From positions 1 through 61,027 of the forward strand of contig JAGAJA010000054.1 of assembly GCA_017829075.1 (NCBI GenBank): a DNA stretch of 61,027 nucleotides. The letters run 5' to 3'. The translations under genes and the position numbers were made by a program. Of the stretch, positions 8,328 to 17,213 are shown piece after piece. Origin of the DNA: Oscillospiraceae bacterium. Lineage in GTDB: Bacteria; Bacillota_A; Clostridia; Oscillospirales; Ruminococcaceae. Within the stretch, counting starts at the first letter, position 1. Each line of letters begins with the position of its first letter. The notes below the pieces were generated by a model. That model was given only the letters and a program-made list of their open reading frames with translations. It was not told the origin of the DNA and searched no databases.

Positions 8328-8935
8328 GTTTTTCTTTCAGACCTGCGCTGACGCTTGCCGCGATAGTGGCGATAATCTCGGCGCTTATCATCGTAATGTA
8401 TAACGTCACATACGTTGACACCTCCGGAATTCTGACGGATAAGCAGTCCTCGGCGGCTGTGACGATTTACGGCGGCAGTGATGCGGATTATGAGGTTGTC
8501 CCGGCTTCGGAATGGAACGAGAAGCTGTCCGCTGATGTGAATGCAGATTTCAGCCGTATCTCAAAGGTTATCCGAAAGAACGATGGAAGCCTTGCGTTCG
8601 AGGTAGTAGTAAAGGGCTACAAGGAGGGATACGATATCCTTGTGGGCGTTAAGGACGGCGCCGTTGCCGGAGTTGCCGTGGTATCCGTGGGCGAGGAGAC
8701 CCCCGGACTTGGCACAAAGACCAATGATCCCGCATTCCTCGATAACTTCAAGGGAATTTCCGGCGAGGCTGTAATAGTGAAATCAGCCCCTGCCGCAGAC
8801 AACGAGGTACAGGCTGTGACCTCCGCAACGTTCTCTTCAAAGGGCGTTGCAAAGGCGGTAAATATCGCGCTGGCGGCTTATGAGCAGTATCAGGGCGAAG
8901 CAGCCCCGACAACAGACGGAGGTGAGCAGCAGTGA
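8324..8935 (+). CDS. rnfG: Rnf complex subunit G
   Basis: A 203-residue protein with one N-terminal membrane helix (about residues 8-30) and an extracytoplasmic FMN-binding domain. The flavinylation motif EVQAVTSATFSSKGV (about residue 165) carries FMN covalently on the Thr of SAT. The GVAVVSVGEETPGLGTK segment is typical of NqrC/RnfG. It overlaps rnfD at ATGA and rnfE at GTGA, showing tight translational coupling. Confidence 0.93.
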   Translation: MSFSFRPALTLAAIVAIISALIIVMYNVTYVDTSGILTDKQSSAAVTIYGGSDADYEVVPASEWNEKLSADVNADFSRISKVIRKNDGSLAFEVVVKGYKEGYDILVGVKDGAVAGVAVVSVGEETPGLGTKTNDPAFLDNFKGISGEAVIVKSAPAADNEVQAVTSATFSSKGVAKAVNIALAAYEQYQGEAAPTTDGGEQQ

Positions 8936-9612
8936 GCTACATGAAGGAATTTACAAAGGGACTTATCAAGGAGAACCCAACGCTTGTCACTCTGCTTGGA
9001 ATGTGTCCCACCCTCGCCATTACCACAATGGCTTCAAATGCGATAGGAATGGGCGCGGCGGCTACTTTCGTGCTTATTTGCTCGAACGTGGTTATTTCGC
9101 TGCTGAAAAAGGTCATTCCGTCGCAGGTTCGTCTGCCCTCGTATATCGTAATAATCGCGGGCTTTGTAACTCTGGTCGGACTGGTGCTTCAGGCGTATAT
9201 CCCGGCGGTGTATGACGCGCTTGGAATTTACCTGCCGCTTATCACTGTAAACTGCATTATTCTCGGCAGAGCGGAGATGTTTGCGAGCAAGAACAACGTT
9301 GCTGCTTCCGCGCTGGACGGCGCGGGAATGGGCATAGGCTTCACGCTGGCGCTGCTGGCTGTTGGCTCCATTCGTGAGATTTTCGGCGGCGGAACATGGT
9401 TCGGAATTCAGATATGCCCGGATTTCATGCAGCCGATGACTATTTTCATTCTACCCGCAGGCGGATTTTTCGTACTTGGCTGCGTTATCGCGCTTGTCAA
9501 CAAGATATCCAACAGAAAGCCTCCGGAGGTTTCCGGCTGTGCTGCCTGTCCTAATCGCGAGGGCTGCATAAGCTGCCCCTCCGCTGAAACAGAGAAAAAG
9601 GAGGAGAAGTAA
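8932..9612 (+). CDS. rnfE: Rnf complex subunit E with a cysteine-rich tail
   Basis: A 226-residue six-helix membrane protein of the NqrD/RnfE family: LLGMCPTLAITTMASNAIGMG near the N terminus carries the conserved Cys, and LPLITVNCIILGRAEMF is the second Cys-bearing half. These cysteines hold the intramembrane 2Fe-2S cluster with RnfA. It starts at GTG, overlapping the rnfG stop. The last 36 residues are a cytoplasmic extension with CAACPNREGCISCP, a CxxC-x5-CxxC pattern that core RnfE proteins do not need. Confidence 0.92.
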   Translation: MSYMKEFTKGLIKENPTLVTLLGMCPTLAITTMASNAIGMGAAATFVLICSNVVISLLKKVIPSQVRLPSYIVIIAGFVTLVGLVLQAYIPAVYDALGIYLPLITVNCIILGRAEMFASKNNVAASALDGAGMGIGFTLALLAVGSIREIFGGGTWFGIQICPDFMQPMTIFILPAGGFFVLGCVIALVNKISNRKPPEVSGCAACPNREGCISCPSAETEKKEEK

Positions 9613-10218
9613 ATGGAGCTTGCAAAGAGCATGATGATAATTCTCCTGACCGGAATACTGACGGATAACTTCGTTCTGTCAAAGTTCATGGGAATATGCC
9701 CGTTTCTGGGAGTATCCAAAAATCCCTCCGGTTCGCTTGGAATGGGACTTGCGGTAACGTTTGTCATGGCGGGTGCGACTGCGGTCACATATCCGCTGTA
9801 TCAGGCGTTCCTTGTTCCGCTGCACCTTGAGTATCTCAACACGATACTGTTCATTCTGATAATCGCGCTGTTCGTGCAGCTACTGGAGATGTTCCTGAAA
9901 AAGTACGTCCCTGCGCTGTACAGGTCGCTTGGCGTGTATCTTCCGCTTATCACCACAAACTGCGCGGTGCTGGGTGTAACGCTTCTCAACATCGAGAGCA
10001 ATTACAGTTTCGGCGAGGCAATAGTGAATGCGATAGGCGGCGGTCTTGGCTTTATGCTGGCGATGCTGCTGTTCTCCGGAGTCCGGGGCAGACTTGAGCG
10101 CTGCAACGTTCCAAAGGCATTCTCTGGTATGCCGATAACGCTGGTGGCGGCTTCTATCGTTTCGCTGTCATTCCTCGGCTTCGGCGGAATTGTTGACGGA
10201 ATTTTCGGAGGTGCATGA
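9613..10218 (+). CDS. rnfA: Rnf complex subunit A
   Basis: A 201-residue six-helix membrane protein of the NqrE/RnfA family. The signatures are DNFVLSKFMGICPFLGVSKN (residues 18-37) and YLPLITTNCAVLGVTLL (about 115-131), whose cysteines share a cluster with RnfE. The ATG directly follows the rnfE stop, and the end overlaps the rnfB start (ATGATG). Confidence 0.93.
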   Translation: MELAKSMMIILLTGILTDNFVLSKFMGICPFLGVSKNPSGSLGMGLAVTFVMAGATAVTYPLYQAFLVPLHLEYLNTILFILIIALFVQLLEMFLKKYVPALYRSLGVYLPLITTNCAVLGVTLLNIESNYSFGEAIVNAIGGGLGFMLAMLLFSGVRGRLERCNVPKAFSGMPITLVAASIVSLSFLGFGGIVDGIFGGA

Positions 10219-11027
10219 TGGACATTTTTATGACATATATCCTCCCGGTCATTATTCTGGCGGCGATAGGCGCGGCTGCCGGAGTGCTGCTGACAGCAGG
10301 CTCCAAGATATTCCACGTTGAGGTGGACGAAAAGGTTACGAAGATCGTTGAGGCTCTTCCTAACGCGAACTGCGGCGCCTGCGGATTTTCCGGCTGCGAA
10401 GGCTACGCTAATGCGGTGGCAAAGGGAGAAGCCCCCACCAACCGCTGCAAGCCCGGCGGAGCTGCGGCGGCTGAGAAAATAGCGGGTATCATGGGCAGCG
10501 AGGTACTTGCCTCTGTAAAGGAGGTCGCATTCGTCCGCTGCAACGGCTGCAACGGCGCAGTGGAGGACAGGTTCGAGTTTGACGGAACTCCTAGCTGCGC
10601 GGCGGTGGAGCGTTTCTACAACGGAAAGAAGATGTGCCGCACAGGCTGCGACGGATACGGCGACTGCGTTAAGGTGTGCGACAGAGAAGCAATTTCCATT
10701 ATCAACGGAGTTGCGGTGGTAAATCCGTCCAAGTGCGGAGCCTGCGGAAAATGCGCGGCGGTCTGCCCCAATCATCTTATCGTGATACGTCCGGCGGAGA
10801 AGCCCTATGACGTTCGCTGTTCCTCAAAGGATAATGCAAAGACCACCCGTGCGATATGCAAGAACGGCTGTCTTGGCTGCAAGCTGTGCGAGAAGAAATG
10901 CCCGGCGGGGGCAATTTCGGTCAGCGATAATCATGCAAGCATTGATTACGACAAATGCACCGGCTGCGGAGCCTGCGCTGCGGCGTGTCCCGCTAAGTGC
11001 ATTACGCTTCTTCAGCAGTGTCAGTGA
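10215..11027 (+). CDS. rnfB: Rnf complex subunit B, polyferredoxin
   Basis: A 270-residue subunit that accepts electrons from reduced ferredoxin. It has one N-terminal membrane helix (about residues 5-28), then the 4Fe-4S domain NCGACGFSGCEGYANAV. Several ferredoxin CxxCxxC motifs follow: CGDC-type CRTGCDGYGDCVKVC, CGACGKCAAVC, CLGCKLCEKKC and CTGCGACAAAC. Length and cluster number are normal for clostridial RnfB. It is the last gene of the operon, and a hairpin follows at 11058-11080. Confidence 0.93.
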   Translation: MMDIFMTYILPVIILAAIGAAAGVLLTAGSKIFHVEVDEKVTKIVEALPNANCGACGFSGCEGYANAVAKGEAPTNRCKPGGAAAAEKIAGIMGSEVLASVKEVAFVRCNGCNGAVEDRFEFDGTPSCAAVERFYNGKKMCRTGCDGYGDCVKVCDREAISIINGVAVVNPSKCGACGKCAAVCPNHLIVIRPAEKPYDVRCSSKDNAKTTRAICKNGCLGCKLCEKKCPAGAISVSDNHASIDYDKCTGCGACAAACPAKCITLLQQCQ

Positions 11028-11057
11028 CGCGCCGATAAATTGACTTTTCAAGCGGAT

Positions 11058-11080
11058 ACCCCGGATCTGTCGTCCGGGGT
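11058..11080 (+). terminator. Hairpin terminator of the rnf operon
   Basis: ACCCCGGA and TCCGGGGT form a perfect 8-bp stem with a 7-base loop, followed by AATTCTGT. The T-content is modest. Confidence 0.65.
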
Positions 11081-11129
11081 AATTCTGTATATATTTCAAT
11101 CCTCAATGCTGAAAAATCAGGAATAACCC

Positions 11130-11156
11130 GCAACCAAACGGAGTATTTTGCGGTAT
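11130..11156 (+). promoter_or_regulatory. Possible ECF-type promoter of the sigma factor-serpin operon
   Basis: GCAACC (11130-11135), 15-base spacer, CGGTAT (11151-11156) resembles the AAC-type -35 and CGT-type -10 boxes of ECF sigma factors, and no good sigma-A promoter is visible. Autoregulation by the downstream sigma factor is inference. Confidence 0.35.
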
Positions 11157-11205
11157 TACTTATGAAAGCATATCGCGCGAATGATTTCAAAAAGGAGGAA
11201 ACCGA

Positions 11206-11766
11206 ATGGAGGACAGCGAAATACTGGAGCTGTACCGCACCCGCAGCGAGGAGGCGATCCGGCAGACGGAGCAGAAATATTCCCGCTACCTCACGGTGAT
11301 ATCGAACAATATACTTAATGACCGCGAGGACAGCCGGGAGTGCGTGAACGACACATACCTGCGGGCGTGGGACACGATCCCGCCGCATTTTCCGGAGCGG
11401 CTTGCGGGTTACATCGGGAAGATCTGCCGTGATATTTCGATCGGGCGGTATCGCAGGAAAAAGGCGGCGAAGCGCGGCGGCAGCGAATACGCTCTGTCGC
11501 TGGAGGAGCTTTGCGACTGCGTTTCCGGCAGCGAAACCCCGGAGCAGGCTCTGGACGTGAAACTGCTGGCGGCGGCGATAGGGGAATATCTGCGTACCAT
11601 TTCTCAGCAGGCGAGAATTGAGTTTGTGCAGCGCTATTATTTCTGCGACCCGGTGAAGAATATCGCATTGTATTCCGGCAGGAGCGAATCGGCGGTGAAA
11701 AGCGGACTGCTCCGCACCCGCAGGGGACTAAAGGAATACCTTGAAAAGGAGGGGTTCAATATATGA
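11206..11766 (+). CDS. ECF-like sigma-70 family RNA polymerase sigma factor
   Basis: A 186-residue two-domain sigma factor. Region 2 (about residues 8-85) has NDTYLRAWDTIPPHFPERLAGYIGKI followed by the basic RYRRKKAAKRG. Region 4 (about 120-180) contains FVQRYYFCDPVKNIALYSGRSESAVKSGLLRTRRGLKEYL, a helix-turn-helix for -35 recognition. AAAGGAGG precedes the ATG. The stop overlaps the start of the serpin gene (ATGA), the usual arrangement of a sigma factor with its membrane anti-sigma factor. Here the partner's outer domain is a serpin, so the pair may sense proteases outside the cell (inference). Confidence 0.85.
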   Translation: MEDSEILELYRTRSEEAIRQTEQKYSRYLTVISNNILNDREDSRECVNDTYLRAWDTIPPHFPERLAGYIGKICRDISIGRYRRKKAAKRGGSEYALSLEELCDCVSGSETPEQALDVKLLAAAIGEYLRTISQQARIEFVQRYYFCDPVKNIALYSGRSESAVKSGLLRTRRGLKEYLEKEGFNI

Positions 11767-13187
11767 AGGCAGAAAAAATGAGCGATGCAATAGGCGAGCT
11801 GGACGAGAAAATAGTTGAAGAAGCGGACAATGCGCGGACAGAGAAAAAGCGGAAAAGATCCCGCAAGCCGCTGTGGATAAGCATTGGCGCAGTCGCAGCC
11901 TGCGCGGGTATCGTAGTGGGAATTGGGACGATGAATGTCCCTCCGGTGGGAGTTACTGCGGCGGCGCAGGCGGTTTACCCGCAGATGGCGCAGTACCCGG
12001 ACGAGATGAGCCTTACCTTTGAGGCAGACTACGACAAATGGTGGAACGACCGCAAGGCGCAGCGCAGCGATGTCAGGGGCTACGCCGACAACCTGTGGGA
12101 TTTCTACGGCGACAGCACTAATACATTCCTTTCCGGGAGCGAGGAGAACCGTGTGTATTCTCCGCTGAACGTGTATATGGCGCTGGCAATGCTGGCGGAA
12201 ACCACCACCGGCGACAGCCGTCAGCAGATACTAGACCTGCTTTCGGCTGAGGATATCGAGGCTCTAAGGTCGCAGGCAGGAAAGCTGTGGAATGCGAACT
12301 ACTGCAATGACGGCGCGATCACCAGCATAATGGGAAATTCTGTGTGGCTGGACGACTGTCTTGACTATGATCAGAACACGCTGAACCGGCTCGCGGAAAC
12401 CTACTACGCGTCCAGCTATTCCGGTCATTTCGGCTCGGAGGAAATGAATACTCAGCTCAGGGACTGGCTCAATGACCAGACCGGAGGACTTCTGAAAAAT
12501 GCAGTTGAAGAAGTGGAGCTTACCCCGGACATGGTGCTTGCGCTGTATTCAACGGTGCTGTTCAAGGGCAAGTGGGATTCTCAGTTTAATGAGGCAAACA
12601 ACGACCAAAAGGTATTCCATGCGCCTGGCGGCGATATAGAAACAGAGTTCATGAACCAGATAAAAACTGCTGGGTACTTCTGGGGAGAGGATTTTGGGGC
12701 GATATTCCTTAATTTTTCTTCCGGCTGCGATATGATGCTTATTCTTCCGGACGAGGACAAGAGCATTGACGATGTGCTGAATTCCGGAGAGTATATGAAG
12801 CTCATGCAAAACCCTGACGAATGGGAGAACCAAAAGTTTCTGATCGTGAATTATTCTGTGCCTAAATTTGATGTTTCCTCCAGTTTTAACTTGTACGATG
12901 GACTTACTTCGTTGGGAATAACCGATGTTTTCAGCCCATATACAGCGGACTTCTGCATACTGGCTGGCAATAATTCCGGGGTGTATCTCGGCGAGGCTAA
13001 ACATTCGGCGTCAGTAAAAATTGACGAGGAGGGGTGTGTTGCGACTGCTTTCACTGAAATGAAAAATCCCGGCGCAGGGGGCGGAGATTTTGATGAGATC
13101 GACTTTGTGCTTGACAGACCGTTTATGTTTGTCATCAGAGGAATGGACGGACAGCCGCTGTTCGTTGGTACAGTCTATAATCCGTGA
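11763..13187 (+). CDS. Membrane-anchored serpin, possible anti-sigma-like partner
   Basis: A 474-residue protein. Residues 1-35 are charged and cytoplasmic, about 36-60 form one membrane helix, and from about 100 to the end it is a serpin (serine protease inhibitor) fold. Serpin signs are VYSPLNVYMALAMLAETT, TVLFKGKWDSQF, and the C-terminal signature DRPFMFVIRGMDGQPLFVGTV. The hinge starts DEEGCVATAFTEM and the reactive loop is rich in small residues (NPGAGGG), with Ala near the expected P1. Hinge residues are not fully canonical, so inhibitory activity is unsure. Gut Firmicutes are known to carry serpins. The overlap with the sigma gene suggests signalling. Confidence 0.87.
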   Translation: MKAEKMSDAIGELDEKIVEEADNARTEKKRKRSRKPLWISIGAVAACAGIVVGIGTMNVPPVGVTAAAQAVYPQMAQYPDEMSLTFEADYDKWWNDRKAQRSDVRGYADNLWDFYGDSTNTFLSGSEENRVYSPLNVYMALAMLAETTTGDSRQQILDLLSAEDIEALRSQAGKLWNANYCNDGAITSIMGNSVWLDDCLDYDQNTLNRLAETYYASSYSGHFGSEEMNTQLRDWLNDQTGGLLKNAVEEVELTPDMVLALYSTVLFKGKWDSQFNEANNDQKVFHAPGGDIETEFMNQIKTAGYFWGEDFGAIFLNFSSGCDMMLILPDEDKSIDDVLNSGEYMKLMQNPDEWENQKFLIVNYSVPKFDVSSSFNLYDGLTSLGITDVFSPYTADFCILAGNNSGVYLGEAKHSASVKIDEEGCVATAFTEMKNPGAGGGDFDEIDFVLDRPFMFVIRGMDGQPLFVGTVYNP

Positions 13188-13208
13188 TCAACAGGCTTTT
13201 AAATAGAA

Positions 13209-13236
13209 AATCAGCGTCGGAAAACCGGCGCTGATT
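13209..13236. terminator. Bidirectional terminator between serpin and GLUG protein genes
   Basis: AATCAGCGTCGG and CCGGCGCTGATT form a 12-bp stem with an AAAA loop, flanked by A- and T-rich DNA. It serves two converging genes. Confidence 0.8.
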
Positions 13237-13250
13237 CTTATATTCAGATG

Positions 13251-16200
13251 TTACTGATTTGTGTTCTCGGTCTGGTTTTCGGATTTCTTTGCCGCGCGCT
13301 TTTTCCTGATGAGTATTGTCCAGAGAACGATATTTATTATCGCGATAACGGCGCAGCCTCCTATTATCAGTATCGGCAGAAGTTCCACCGACTGAACCTG
13401 TACGCAGAACGAGCCGGAACCGCCGTCAAGCTGCGGATTCTCAACGATCAGGTAATGTCCGTTCTGGGTGAAGTTTACGTTCTTCCACGCGCCGTTCACA
13501 TACTGCATGATATTGAGAGAGCCTTTACCCTCCGGCGCAAGGAACCGAAGCTGAGTTACCTCGCTGTCTGACAGACCACATTCTATCGTTACAAGCCGAA
13601 GCTCGCTGCTGTTGTCCGGCGGGAAAACGCTGCTGCTTTCCGTCTTTACGCTTATCGTGCTTTCATCGTCAAACAGTCCGTCCGCGAGAACCAAAGGAGT
13701 TCCGTTTTCCGATTTCTCCGCGCTCTCAATGACCGTAACATACGGCGTATAGACCGCCTCGACCTCCACCGGGAATGTAATACAGCCGCTGTCAAAGTCC
13801 GTCCACTTCGCAAAGCAGCCCTCTTTTGCGGGGATCTCCGGGAAATCCTCGCTGCGAAGCGCTCCGCCGAAATCCACTTGAACCGTATCTATGACATTGC
13901 CCTCCACGATGAAGCTGACTTCAATTATTGCTGTGCTGCCGGCTAGCTTGGCAAATTCCGCGAAATCCACTGGGGAAGCCTTTCCTGAGTAGCTTATGCC
14001 GTCAATTCCGGCAGTGCCGCGGTCAACGAAACAGTTGCGCATGATATCGCAGTTCTCGTCCGAGAAATCCACAAAGCCTGCGATAGAGCCGACCCGTTCG
14101 GTGCAGTCGCTTGCGTCCAGAATTGCCGCGTTGTCGGTCAGGATAAGTCCCTGTCCGGCAATTCCGCCCACATAGCTTGCCGCAGAGATCGCCGCCTTTG
14201 AAATGCAGTTTCTGATCGCCGAGGAGGAATATCCCGCGATACCTCCGGCATAGCTTCCTGCGGAGCTGGTGACTTTGCCGTTCTGGGTGGAATTTCTCAC
14301 CACACCCATGTCCATTTTTCCGACAATGCCGCCGCAGTAGTTCTTTTTCGCGGTGATCTCTCCGGAGTTAATGCAGCTATCAATTATGTCGCGCACCTTG
14401 TAGCTGAAACTGAACGAGGTTTCACCGGTGCGGGCGATATCGTCCTCCGGGTCGAAATCCACGTCTATCGCCATTGAGCCTGTGATTCCTCCAACGTTCA
14501 GATCACCCTGTACGCCACCGTAATTTACGCAGGAGAGCGCCTTGCCCTGCCTGCTGCCGGAGTCGTCCTCGGAAACGTCAGTTGCGTGGCCGCTGTCGTC
14601 GTCCTCGCTCATCACTGCGTCCTTCATTTCTTGAAGAATATCGGTGATCCTTCCGAATTCATCGCTTATTGCTTGAAGATCGTCCAGCAGAATGTCTGTC
14701 TGGGCGTTTGCCGTATTGCTGATAGAGGATATCGCACTGATAATTCCGGAGAAATCAGAGGAGAATTTGTCTATCGCCGCAGTAAATTCCTCGTCTGTCG
14801 CCGGGAATTCCACAGCGGGCTTGTCGCCGAGTATCTTCACCGTATTTGAGAGCTGATCCGTTGCGTCAGCAAAGGCGCTGCAAGCCTCTGAGAGATACCC
14901 AGAGGCGTCGGAAGCGGACTGGGAGGCACCGTCAAGGATATCCAGCGCAGCGGACAGGGAATCCGCCGCCGCGTTAAAGCTGTCACTGGAGGAAGAGATC
15001 GTGTCCGCCGAATTTGAGAGCTTGTCTGCCGCGTCAGAGATGGACTGAATGCTGTCCTTGAGCGCGCCGGAGTCTATCTGGTTGTCGATCTCAGTGATTG
15101 CTTCGTTGATATCCTCTGCTGATGAGGATATGTTCTTTATTGCCCTGTTGATGATATCCATTTGCTCTGATATATCATCGTAGGTGTCCTCCGGGACGTC
15201 AGAGCTGATGATTTTGTCGTATGCGTCAGTCAGATCTCCAATCGCTTTATCTGCCCTTTCAAGGGCGGCGCTGAGTTCTTTCAGAGCGCTTTCCAGCTCG
15301 GAGATACCCTCGCTTAGCTGATCGGTGTCTACCGCCTTATTGATGTGATCGACAGCCTTTACAACCTTTTCTCCCGCCTGTATTATGTCCTTCGAAGCGT
15401 CCTGAAGCTCGGAGGAGATCTTGTCGGAATCCGGCACGGTTTCTGACGCAGCCTGCAAAGCAGCGGCAATATGTGCCGCCGCGCTGTTCAGATCGTCCGC
15501 AGCCGCCGAGAATTCGTCAAGACCCTTTTGCATTTCGTCCGCATCGACTGAACCTACTATCTTTTGCAGCGCGCTGCTCATCTTGCTGATAGCTTTGGAC
15601 ACGTCCTGCATACTTTTTCCGAGTTCAATAAGGCTGTCTGACAGGTTTTCAAAATCCCTGCCGGTCAGCCACTTCTCCAGATCGTCGCAGGCTTCTCCGA
15701 TCTCTGTAAATGCCCCGGATATTTTCCGGATTTCGCCGTTTACGCTGCCGAGGGAGCTTATTATTGATCTCACCGCGGCGTCTACCTTTTCTGTGTCGCC
15801 CATTGCGCTGGCAAGCTGGTCTGCGGCGGCGCTGATATCGTCTAGCGCGTCAGAGATCTCCTCTATTGCGCCGTTCAGAATGTCGATACCATCGCGGGCA
15901 TTGTCGATAGCTGCCTGAATATCATCGTTGGAGGCGGTTATCTGGTCGAACACCTCTTCAAGGGAGCTGCTGAACTGGCTGAGAAGATCCAGACCGTCCC
16001 GGAATCCGTCCAGCGCCGGGGAGATTCCGTCCAGCGCTTCATCGACACGGGCGCTGATCTCGTTAATTCCGTCCGTCCAGCCGTTGTAAAGCACATCTGT
16101 CCGGTCTGCGATATCATCGGCGGAGTTACGGAGCTGCTCCATCTGCCATGTCAGCCCCTGAACCTTGTCGTTTACCGCGCCGCCTGCTCCTCTTGCGTCT

Positions 16201-17213
16201 GAAATGAGGTCGTTGACCAGCCCCTCCAGAACGTCCATTTCGTCTATCAGCTTCTGTACGGTGTCCTTGTCGAAATCAATGCTCTGGTAAGGCTCCATTT
16301 GACCGGCAATTCCGCCGATATCCTTGCGCCCGAAGATCTCGCCGTGGTTGGTGCAGTTATTCAAAAATCCGGACTGCCTGCCGACAATGCCGCCGACATT
16401 ATATCCGACATGAGGATATCCCACGGTGCCGTAATTCTCGCAGCCCTGAATTATCCCGTCAGAAAATCCGGCGATACCGCCCGCGTCGGTCATGGTGGAC
16501 GGTTCTTCTGATGAGATAATGCTGTCCCAGTCGATGTCCTTTATCGAAAGTTTGGCTTCATTTGCGGTGGTATTCACGCTGCACCGGCTGGTGCAGTTCA
16601 TGATCGTACCGGAGCTGCTTCCGGCAATACCTCCGGAGTAATGCCCGCCGGTAATTGCTCCAGAGGCGGAGCAGTTTGAAATGAAACCGCTCTTCTCGTT
16701 TAATCCGGCGACGCCGCCGATGTAGTTTTCGCCCTTTACCGTTCCCTCAAAGGAGCAGCCGGTGATATTTCCGGAATTGCTTCCCGCAATACCTCCCGCG
16801 TATTCACTGCTGCCGGACGGGGAGATCGTTCCCTTTACTGTGAGGTTTTTAACCAGCGCTCCCCGCTGAACATATCTGAAAAGCCCCGCATACGAGCCGT
16901 CAGAGGTTATTTTCAGTCCGGAGATAGTATGTCCGTTTCCGTCAAATGTCCCTGCGAAAACCGGAATGGGGGTGAATTCTCCGGAAAGAGTTATGTCAGA
17001 GGTGAGAGTCACATAAAGATCTTTGCTGTATGTATCCAGCCGGCAGCTTTCCGCGAAAGCGATAAGCCCCGCCTCGTCAGATATGGCGAGCTGCTGCTGG
17101 CTGCTATGCGCTGCTCCGGAGGCTGCGCTGCTCACTGCCATAGTATTTGCCGGAACAGCAAGAACAAGTGTAATCGCGGCGGCAACGGAGATCACTTTAT
17201 TCAAGTATTTCAT
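13251..17213 (-). CDS. Giant surface protein: GLUG repeats, long helical stalk, C-terminal membrane anchor
   Basis: 1320 residues. A signal peptide (1-27) is followed by a block of GLUG-type repeats (about 95-310: YAGGIAGS, YIGGVAGL, YSGGIAGS, NVGGIVGR, DIGGIAGQ). About 550 residues of helical heptad-like sequence follow (about 320-880, many I.S.S..D...A patterns). A second GLUG block (about 930-1080: NVGGITG, YCGGIVG, YAGGIAG, YVGGIAG) leads to a beta-rich tail and a final membrane helix (about 1278-1300) with a KKRAAKK stop. The stalk resembles the outer domains of YhgE/Pip-type proteins paired with MMPL transporters. Its ATG overlaps the exporter's stop, so the two proteins very likely act together outside the membrane. 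Confidence 0.75.
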   Translation of the reverse strand: MKYLNKVISVAAAITLVLAVPANTMAVSSAASGAAHSSQQQLAISDEAGLIAFAESCRLDTYSKDLYVTLTSDITLSGEFTPIPVFAGTFDGNGHTISGLKITSDGSYAGLFRYVQRGALVKNLTVKGTISPSGSSEYAGGIAGSNSGNITGCSFEGTVKGENYIGGVAGLNEKSGFISNCSASGAITGGHYSGGIAGSSSGTIMNCTSRCSVNTTANEAKLSIKDIDWDSIISSEEPSTMTDAGGIAGFSDGIIQGCENYGTVGYPHVGYNVGGIVGRQSGFLNNCTNHGEIFGRKDIGGIAGQMEPYQSIDFDKDTVQKLIDEMDVLEGLVNDLISDARGAGGAVNDKVQGLTWQMEQLRNSADDIADRTDVLYNGWTDGINEISARVDEALDGISPALDGFRDGLDLLSQFSSSLEEVFDQITASNDDIQAAIDNARDGIDILNGAIEEISDALDDISAAADQLASAMGDTEKVDAAVRSIISSLGSVNGEIRKISGAFTEIGEACDDLEKWLTGRDFENLSDSLIELGKSMQDVSKAISKMSSALQKIVGSVDADEMQKGLDEFSAAADDLNSAAAHIAAALQAASETVPDSDKISSELQDASKDIIQAGEKVVKAVDHINKAVDTDQLSEGISELESALKELSAALERADKAIGDLTDAYDKIISSDVPEDTYDDISEQMDIINRAIKNISSSAEDINEAITEIDNQIDSGALKDSIQSISDAADKLSNSADTISSSSDSFNAAADSLSAALDILDGASQSASDASGYLSEACSAFADATDQLSNTVKILGDKPAVEFPATDEEFTAAIDKFSSDFSGIISAISSISNTANAQTDILLDDLQAISDEFGRITDILQEMKDAVMSEDDDSGHATDVSEDDSGSRQGKALSCVNYGGVQGDLNVGGITGSMAIDVDFDPEDDIARTGETSFSFSYKVRDIIDSCINSGEITAKKNYCGGIVGKMDMGVVRNSTQNGKVTSSAGSYAGGIAGYSSSAIRNCISKAAISAASYVGGIAGQGLILTDNAAILDASDCTERVGSIAGFVDFSDENCDIMRNCFVDRGTAGIDGISYSGKASPVDFAEFAKLAGSTAIIEVSFIVEGNVIDTVQVDFGGALRSEDFPEIPAKEGCFAKWTDFDSGCITFPVEVEAVYTPYVTVIESAEKSENGTPLVLADGLFDDESTISVKTESSSVFPPDNSSELRLVTIECGLSDSEVTQLRFLAPEGKGSLNIMQYVNGAWKNVNFTQNGHYLIVENPQLDGGSGSFCVQVQSVELLPILIIGGCAVIAIINIVLWTILIRKKRAAKKSENQTENTNQ

